A DNA stretch of 64,000 nt from Lactuca virosa. Its lineage: Eukaryota > Streptophyta > Magnoliopsida > Asterales > Asteraceae. Position 1 is the first letter of the stretch, and each line of letters begins with the position of its first letter. The notes under the pieces were generated by a model. That model saw nothing but the letters and a program-made list of their open reading frames with translations. It ran no database searches and was not told where the DNA came from. Location of the stretch: the NCBI GenBank assembly GCA_928212115.1, contig CAKMRJ010005634.1:121669252-121733251 (forward strand), in the 5' to 3' direction. The position numbers and the translations under genes are program-made. Shown piece by piece: positions 57,116-64,000 of this stretch.

Positions 57116-60100
57116 ATAAGTCTAAAACTATTATTGCGTATGACTTCAGGAACCAACTGGCAATCGTAGCTCTCAAAAGCCGCTGTTGAACTCTGACCTT
57201 GTAGATGAACTCTGACCTTTGTCAATGACTCGTCCATTAGATAAGGGATCATATATTCCTCCATTCTAGATATCATATGGACTGAGACATGGATTATAAT
57301 CATTCTCTCTGTCCATTTGTTGTTTCCCGATTTCCGATTTATGACGATTGACTAATTGAACAAATCAAATCAGTCCAGGCCCGGCCGAGCACTTACATTT
57401 GTCATCACCAAATCATCGAGGGGCCCACAGATATCGCTTTTATCCCGAAGGTAAAAGGAATGGATAAACTTCGACTCATATGGCTTGTTCTACTACTTGT
57501 TGAATCATACACAAAGGCACGTTTTATAACACCGAGTTACCGAATGCGTTTTCATGCAATCAATGTACAACCAACTCATAGTAACAACTCATATCTCTAG
57601 GTTTGAAGAATATAAGATATTATCGTCTCATGATCACTCGTGATAAAATCCATGAAGTGATTCCAATGAGCGCGGGTTGAATCCAATACTCAGAACTTAT
57701 GAGCACTCATGAGTGTTGTAGCCCCTTGTCCAACATCTTAGACCTCTACAAGCCAACCCATGACAGTCTTGATTCATATCTACTTCCAACATATGACCGA
57801 CTGTGGATAGTTTGAATAACTTAGTCAATCAGGAAGAACGACCTAGTTATTCTGGAAGTCAAAACATGCAAAATGAAACACAATAATAATAGAATCTAAT
57901 ATGGTATCAAAACCTATGAACATAAATAAAACACCTTTTATTTATCACCATATTATTACACATTATTCATTGTATACTGTTTCAGCTATCAACTTTATTC
58001 TTGAATTTAAAACAATAGTTGTCCCATGCTCCAAGCATGTACACTATGTTTTCTAAACACTAGTCATGCCATACACCAAGTATGCATACTATGTTTGTCT
58101 ATGATCTTCACTTTGTGAATTAGATCAATTGAACATAACTCCAATGATCCTCTTTCACAGTCCCAAATCCTTACTGCAAATGCAAGAATTCCAAATTCAT
58201 GCCATTTACTGAAATCTGTTAGATTCTAAACTTATATGCATTGATCCTCTTGTAATGATTATGCACAAAGTCACAAGGACTTGACAACAAACATTACAGA
58301 GCATTCCAAGGATATCAGCTCCTTGGAAACATCCTTCTTTCATTAAGTTTCCTAATCTTACACAGATTGAATAATTTCCAACTTTGAAACATTTCCATAT
58401 TCCATTTTGACTATCACTTCTGAACAAGAGTTGCCTCCTTACAGATTATGTCAATATGGTCCTTCCAGAATTATCACTATACTTCCAACTGTCCTTGAGC
58501 AACCAATCTTTGGTAAACCTTAGATTGTCCTCGACAATTGCTTAATCCTTTTAGTCATATCCAGTTCTAGACCTTTTCCCTTCTTAATGCCCCAGGCATT
58601 TGGAAAATTTTAGAAAGGATAAATATAGCACATGTAATCGATCCTATATCCGAAGCATATGGGACACGAGTCATGATGTCTCACATAAAGACTAAACCAG
58701 TCTTTTGCTATAACATTTCCATTTCTATTTGCCAAGTTCTCATAATTCAGATTATGAAAAGGGATGCCGTAATCATAATCGAATTTTAGAACGCAAATAA
58801 TGGACCCATATATAGAATTTCCTTATGTTGAGCCATTCCAACATGAAATTCATATATATATCCTTGACTAAATACGATTAAAATCTCAATCTAAGCTTTT
58901 AGAATTGAAATGAAGTATAATTTTCTCTCCCTTAATTATAGCAAAACAACTTTTTCAACCCCTGCAGCCTCACGAATTGAAACTTTTGTTTTCTATAATT
59001 AACATTGCTAACTTGCAACCTTTATCATAATTATCATGCTCCCACTAACATGATGATTATTAGCATAACACTTATGCTCCCACTAGCTTTGACATGTAAT
59101 CAGAAATCAGCTGGACTTCTAGAAATCAATACTTTATTGACTTTCTTACCAAAGTTCAGATTTCTGATACTAGATTGCTTTGATAAAACTTTATCAAAAC
59201 ATACACCTTTCTTAGATAGCTCACGGTGTGTCTAAACAATTTTAAGAACTATGAAAAGGGATGTCGTAATCATAGTCTCAATTGTTTAGACCTTTGCCAC
59301 TTCTCACAAGTCCATGTTAGTGTGCCGGTTAACCACACACGCTCCACTAACGACTTTGAGAATGCAAATATCACAATTGCTATCTACTTAAAATCTACTT
59401 AGTGAAAGTGTTTCCTCACCATCATTTTCATGAATCGGAGAGAAACCTTATGACACTTAGATTTAATGGTGTATGTATTCTTATCCATGTGAATTTGTCA
59501 AACCATAATCACAAGACTAGGATAATGACAAATCTAAACTCATATGGATTAAACTTGTGTAATCTTAAATTCTTGCCATTTGGCAGCTCAAGGGCCTGCC
59601 ATTGCTTCCAAGTAGCTGTGCAACCAATTGAGAACTCTCAGAACTCCTATGCAAAGCCAACTTGAATAGGCACAGACATGTCGACACGATAGGTTATAAA
59701 CCTCAAGTCGTGTGCTAGTGAAGAACTTCAGGTTTTATTCTTGATTAGTTCTTGAGACTTTCAAGACCTTTAAGACTCCCACTGTCCTCTTGACATATAA
59801 GACTTTCTTGTCAGATATTCAAGAGATAGTGTGGATTCTAATCAAGACAAACACTTCACACAATTGGCCTTAGTTGGTCTTTGTTTTATCCAAAACATCA
59901 CAACTTACCAATTTCAAATGTACAAGAGTAGAAAACTTTTACTCTTACATTTGACAAGTGTTTTAAACCTTCTTTAAGACATGTCACTCAAGTTACAATC
60001 TTAGAGTATAACTCTAAGAATTGTTTTTGGAACGAAGTATAAATCATCTTCTTGATTTAACCACTTCAACAATTCATAGCTCCTCTTCTTAGCTACCAGA

Positions 60101-60965
60101 ATGCACTTAGAGGATGAATTGTGATAAGGTCTCTTAATCATTAAGATGATTATATAACATGATACTAAAGTACTCTCCCATCTTTTCAGATTTGAGAAAC
60201 TTTTATCTTTCTGCCTAAGTTGATTCTTCTTATTCGCTCTGCCATACATTGAAACCTTTTCCAATGTCTCAGAATTACACTTAAGCTTGTAAGTATAACC
60301 ATATTTACTGAATTTTAGTAAATAATGACGAATAGTCTTAACGATTATTTGTGGTGGGCTTGATCAGTGCACAAGAATGTGTACTCGATCCTTTACTTGA
60401 CTCACACATCCATGTGAACAAGTAGTTAGTCTTAATTTTTCCAATGCTTGAAAGTTCTTATTCATCATGCTATACAACTTGCATGATTCCAAGTTTCTAT
60501 CCAACTGAAACTTAGGTGATGAGAATCTTTCCTTATTTGGTAAATTTAGACACTACCACAAATGAAAGAATCAAATTCATATTTCCACTCTTGCTCTTAA
60601 TGGAATCTTATAAGCAACAATTTTTTCCTCAAATGCCATTGTAAGGATATTTTAAAATAAATAAATAAAATCATCATTTTTCCTTTTATTTAAAAACTTG
60701 CGGAAAAACTATCCTTACAATGCAAAAGCACATGAAAGAATCTCAGAATAGAAATCCATCTATGCCATCAGATTCCGATCTTCAAACTATGCGATAGAAA
60801 TCCAAGAATCCGATCTTCAAACTATGCGATAGAAATCCATCTATGCCATCAGATTCAGCATATTCTTTCTTTAAGTTTCTTCACCTTTTCTTTGATTCTT
60901 AAAACATCAACATGTGACCCAGTCACATCATGTATCAAGAATCTCAGAATAGAAACTTAGCAGAG
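57116..60965 (-). other. Interior of copia B with no recognisable coding sequence
   Basis: This ~3.85-kb stretch is where pol should be. Open frames are short (under 90 codons) and none shows DDE, YVDD or RNase H motifs. A second, diverged copy of leader sequence with GTGCCGGTTAACCACACACG lies at 59322-59341, and GGGATGCCGTAATC-like words occur at ~58762, 59255 and 61648. It may be pol decayed beyond recognition or replaced by rearranged leader-like DNA. Confidence 0.6.
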
Positions 60966-61516
60966 TTAGATAGTGGACTTTACCTGAAGTAGAGTCAAAC
61001 TTATTGACTTTAACATCCTTAGGTAAATTTGGCAGCTTCGCAACCAATGCCCCTTTCTTTGGCAATGGACCATTGATAATGGGACTATCTCAGACTTAGC
61101 CGTTCTCTTTACCATTTGGTCAACCGAGTTGACTATGGCCGATCCCTTTCCATTGGGAAGAGAGAGCTTTACTGGATATCCAATGTCATCATTGTCAATG
61201 TCCATAAAGTTTTAGGAAGTTGATCTTAGCAAATAGATAAGATCATTAAGGGTCTTGTCATAGTCTGTTTCATAGGAGTCCCAAAGGAACTCACTATGTG
61301 ACTTAGAAAATAGTTGAGTCACCAACTTTCTCAAGACTTTGACACCCAACTCTCCCGGCTTGTCAATATGTGACTACATCTCCAAGATGTGATCACACAT
61401 AGACCTTTGCTTGCCAATAGGGCTTGAGTGACCTTAAACTTTTCAGGAACTTGTGGGTTAGGGAGAATAATTGGAGGAGGTGAAGAAGTATGATTTCCAT
61501 GGGACATCATCTTCAT
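60966..61516 (-). pseudogene. Copia B gag remnant
   Basis: The minus-strand frame from 61516 contains ILPNPQVPEKFKVTQALLASK. A second frame (60966-61205) has HCQRKGHWLRSC, a zinc knuckle missing its first cysteine in frame. This corresponds to the CFYCHEKGNW knuckle of copia A. The region is shortened and frame-shifted. Confidence 0.7.
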
Positions 61517-63212
61517 TTAGGAAAGCTTGTTTCAAGAGATTTGGGAAGATCATCTTTTGGGAGATATTCAAGAGAGTTGATTTAAAGTCCTTAATATAAC
61601 ACCCAATATGAAATATTAAGGCTAGGACCCAACAACCTATTTATAACTGGAAGAGGGATGCCGTAATCCAAGTTATAAAATAGTTGAAGGTAGGTAAATG
61701 ACGATTTACCAATTTCCACCATGAAAAACGAAATATAATTAAGTTTTAATTGGATTTGAAACTCCTAGATCTTTTGAGATACATTGAACTTTCAATGGCA
61801 TGTTTGAATCTCGATTGTGCCCTCTCAAGTTTGTGACTGGGATGCCGAGGATCACAAACAAGGTGTGAATAACCAGCAAATTGACTTGGTACCCTCAACA
61901 ATATTACCTAATCGATGTGCCGGTTAACCACACACGCTCCACCGATCTATAATAAAGTTAAGTTACCCTTTGCCACTCTTACTAGTCCATTTAGTGTGCC
62001 GGTTAACCACACACGCTCCACTAACGACTTGGTAAGGTACAAAGTGTAATTTTATGGGTAGCACCAATTCACATTTTCCTAAGTAACTAAGATTGGGAAT
62101 TTATAAATGTTTAGTTACTTAGTATTTATCATTAATACTTTTAATGAAGGGAGAATTATAGTCTTGTCCTACCCGTTCGGCTAACGACCCTCCACCAGTC
62201 AAGGAAGCGGTGGGTGAGAGTGGACACCCATTAAACTGCCATTTTATAGGCAGTAACCTTATACCCCCCTTATAGACCGGCTTCGTGAATGAGGCCTACT
62301 AACGGTAAGATTGACTTTATCTTATACATATCTATATAATTAAAATTATAATAATAGTATAAGGGTTTGAATTTAACTTTTAAAATTCTAAGGGCTAACT
62401 TGGAATTAAAGTATTCATAAGTGAAACTTTTCAAATTCCAAAACTTGAGGGCAAGTTTTGAAACTATTCAAAACTAATTAATTCCATAACTTATGTGTTT
62501 AAAGTAGTTTTAATTAAAAAACTCTTCAAGTTCCATAACTTGAGGACAAGTTATGGAAGACTTTAAACTAATAAAAGAATGTAACTTTTCTTTTTTTGTA
62601 ATTTATGGAATTAATTAAGGTTACACATTTTATTACTTAATGAAGTGACTCTTGAACCTCCATAACTTGAGGACAAACTCTTCATTTTTTTGTAACCATT
62701 ACCAACTTTTATGAGTTTTATGAAACTTAAATGTGACTTTTCATATAACTTGAGGACAAGTTACAAAAACACATTTTAGAATCAACTCTTAGATTAAAAT
62801 GGATTGAAAACAAAATCATTAACTTTTCTATTAATCTAAGCAACTCATAAGAACAAGATAATTCAAATCAAACTTTTCATGTAATTAGCCTAATCACTAA
62901 CTAATACAAAACATGAATCTATAACATTATCTTTGAAATTGGATTAGTATGAACATTACCACATCAAAAACAAGTTTATAAGTTCAAAACATCTTAGGTA
63001 ATGTTTCTAGTCCATTTCTAGCAAAAAACTTGAAAATATGCTGTCTGAGGTCCAACTCGCCGAGTGCATGAACCAACTCGGCGAGTTGATCGTTTTGATC
63101 ACATTTTAGGCATGGACTCGGCGAGTCTCCTGAGGGACTCGCGAGTCTGATGATCAGACAGCAACAGCTCGATTTTTTAAGCATTTTGCAAGTATAACAA
63201 GAAAACAAAGCC
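61517..63212 (-). other. Leader of copia B
   Basis: It is collinear with the leader of copia A (inverted). It includes the GTGTCCACTCTCACCCACCG block, two GTGCCGGTTAACCACACACG hairpins (61917-61936 and 61996-62015) and, within ~170 nt of the primer site, ACTCGCCGAGT/ACTCGGCGAGT palindromes (63056-63149). Between 62395 and 62790 the phrase CATAACTTGAGGACAAG recurs about five times with variations. Confidence 0.75.
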
Positions 63213-63228
63213 TAGGCTCTGATACCAC
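63213..63228 (-). promoter_or_regulatory. tRNA-Met primer binding site of copia B
   Basis: The minus strand reads GTGGTATCAGAGCC directly inside the 5' LTR, the same as copia A. Confidence 0.92.
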
Positions 63229-63999
63229 TGTTGGTTTTGAGCATTCTAACACTCCTAAGTGTACATGCAACCCTAAATACCTTGGATCTATGTTTTCTCT
63301 ATTATACATGCAAATATGATTATCCAAGGTATTATCCTAACTAGCATACCAAAACATTGATACTAGGATAATAAAATAGATAGAATACATACCTTGTTGT
63401 TGTTGCTTGACTCCATGAGCTTGAGAGCCTAGTGCCCCAAGTGTGACACCTCAAATGGTTCACACAACATCATGAACTCTTGGATAACCATGAGAAGAAG
63501 ACATACATGTTCAAATCGGCTAGCCCTCAAATATGTATCACTAGTGCCAATTTTTGAACTAAAGGGGTTCTTATATAGTGTGGCTATTAGGGTTACACCA
63601 TGTAACTCATGACTTTACCCATTCCTTATGCTCCATGGGTTTTAACCTCCATGGATACTCCATGGATCACCACATGGGTTAAACCCAACATAAAGGAATC
63701 TTGGATCATAAGCCCACATATATAAGAATGAATGATTTACACAATCAATCCCCATATATTTAATTAGTCTCTTTTTGATCACTAAATTAAGTCCAAATTA
63801 ATTCTTGATCAATACTAATTAAATAACATGATTTCATATTAATATATTAGAACTTATAATATATTAATATGTCACAAAATGTCTTTTTTCTCATAAATGG
63901 TCTATCCAAATGTTCCGATGCCATGCAACCCAAATGGACCATGCCGAGTCGGGTCAAGTACATACCAATATAGTTATGGACTTAGACACTAATCCAACA
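63229..63999 (-). repeat. 5' LTR of copia B
   Basis: 771 bp, TGTTGGT...CCAACA, ending one base before the window edge. Confidence 0.93.
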
Positions 64000-64000
64000 A

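Larger units (their letters stand above)
56328..63999 (-). mobile_element. Ty1/copia element B, minus strand, both LTRs, coding region nearly lost
   Basis: The LTRs at 56328-57102 and 63229-63999, a polypurine tract (57103-57115) and a tRNA-Met primer site (63213-63228) define a 7.67-kb element. The left flank is AATTC (56323-56327); the one base available on the right (64000, A) agrees with a 5-bp duplication. The LTR copies are close to identical, differing mainly by single-base indels, so insertion is fairly recent. The interior has only a decayed gag with a zinc knuckle near 61070. I see no integrase or RT motif in the remaining ~3.8 kb, so it likely moved, if at all, with proteins from a relative such as A. 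Confidence 0.9.

Overview
The window is plant nuclear DNA, most likely from a composite-family (Asteraceae) genome close to lettuce. The reasons are split genes with GT/AG introns, AT-rich spacers, many nested LTR retrotransposons, and LTRs carrying ACTCGTCGAGT-type palindromes; the lettuce link is inference from family style. There is no prokaryotic architecture. Only two ordinary host genes are seen: a NiaP/OCT7-like transporter (29404-32797, +) and a GPI-type GH17 beta-1,3-glucanase with an X8 domain (34314-37482, -).

Layout. 1-8598: decayed Ty3/gypsy chromovirus on the minus strand (5' LTR on the right, 3' LTR truncated on the left). 9257-10327: non-autonomous Mutator-type element with a perfect 9-bp target duplication, perhaps carrying captured host DNA. 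10548-27513: a Mutator-like element (MULE) with 87-bp terminal inverted repeats and a perfect 9-bp duplication (TATTTTTTA). It holds two convergent genes: a broken transposase (minus) and an intact-looking 134-aa coiled-coil, tail-anchored protein (plus). The MULE was later hit by a 1-kb hAT-type element (24166-25170) and by an ~11-kb insertion (12916-23860). That insertion is a long non-coding LTR-like element which itself contains a SIRE-like Ty1/copia element (13742-21413). Subtracting the insertions leaves about 5.0 kb, the size and two-gene layout of maize MuDR.

27523-38420 is the gene island: the transporter, a 248-bp Mutator-type MITE (33637-33884) and the glucanase. 38421-39103 is a solo copia LTR. 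40981-45609 is a pile of chromovirus-type LTR fragments with minisatellites and a six-copy ~170-bp array. 45610-49895 is a truncated plus-strand copia (A). 50200-55656 is a second, unrelated plus-strand copia (C), cut at its RNase H by an LTR fragment at 55657. 56328-63999 is a minus-strand copia (B) of the same family as A, with both LTRs, but its gag-pol is almost gone.

Most coding entries are retroelement relics with stops and frameshifts. The items most worth following are the MULE with its unrecognised accessory gene, palindrome clusters shared by Ty3 LTRs and Ty1/copia leaders, hairpin and purine-tract arrays in the SIRE-like element, and a short two-helix membrane ORF in the leader of copia C.
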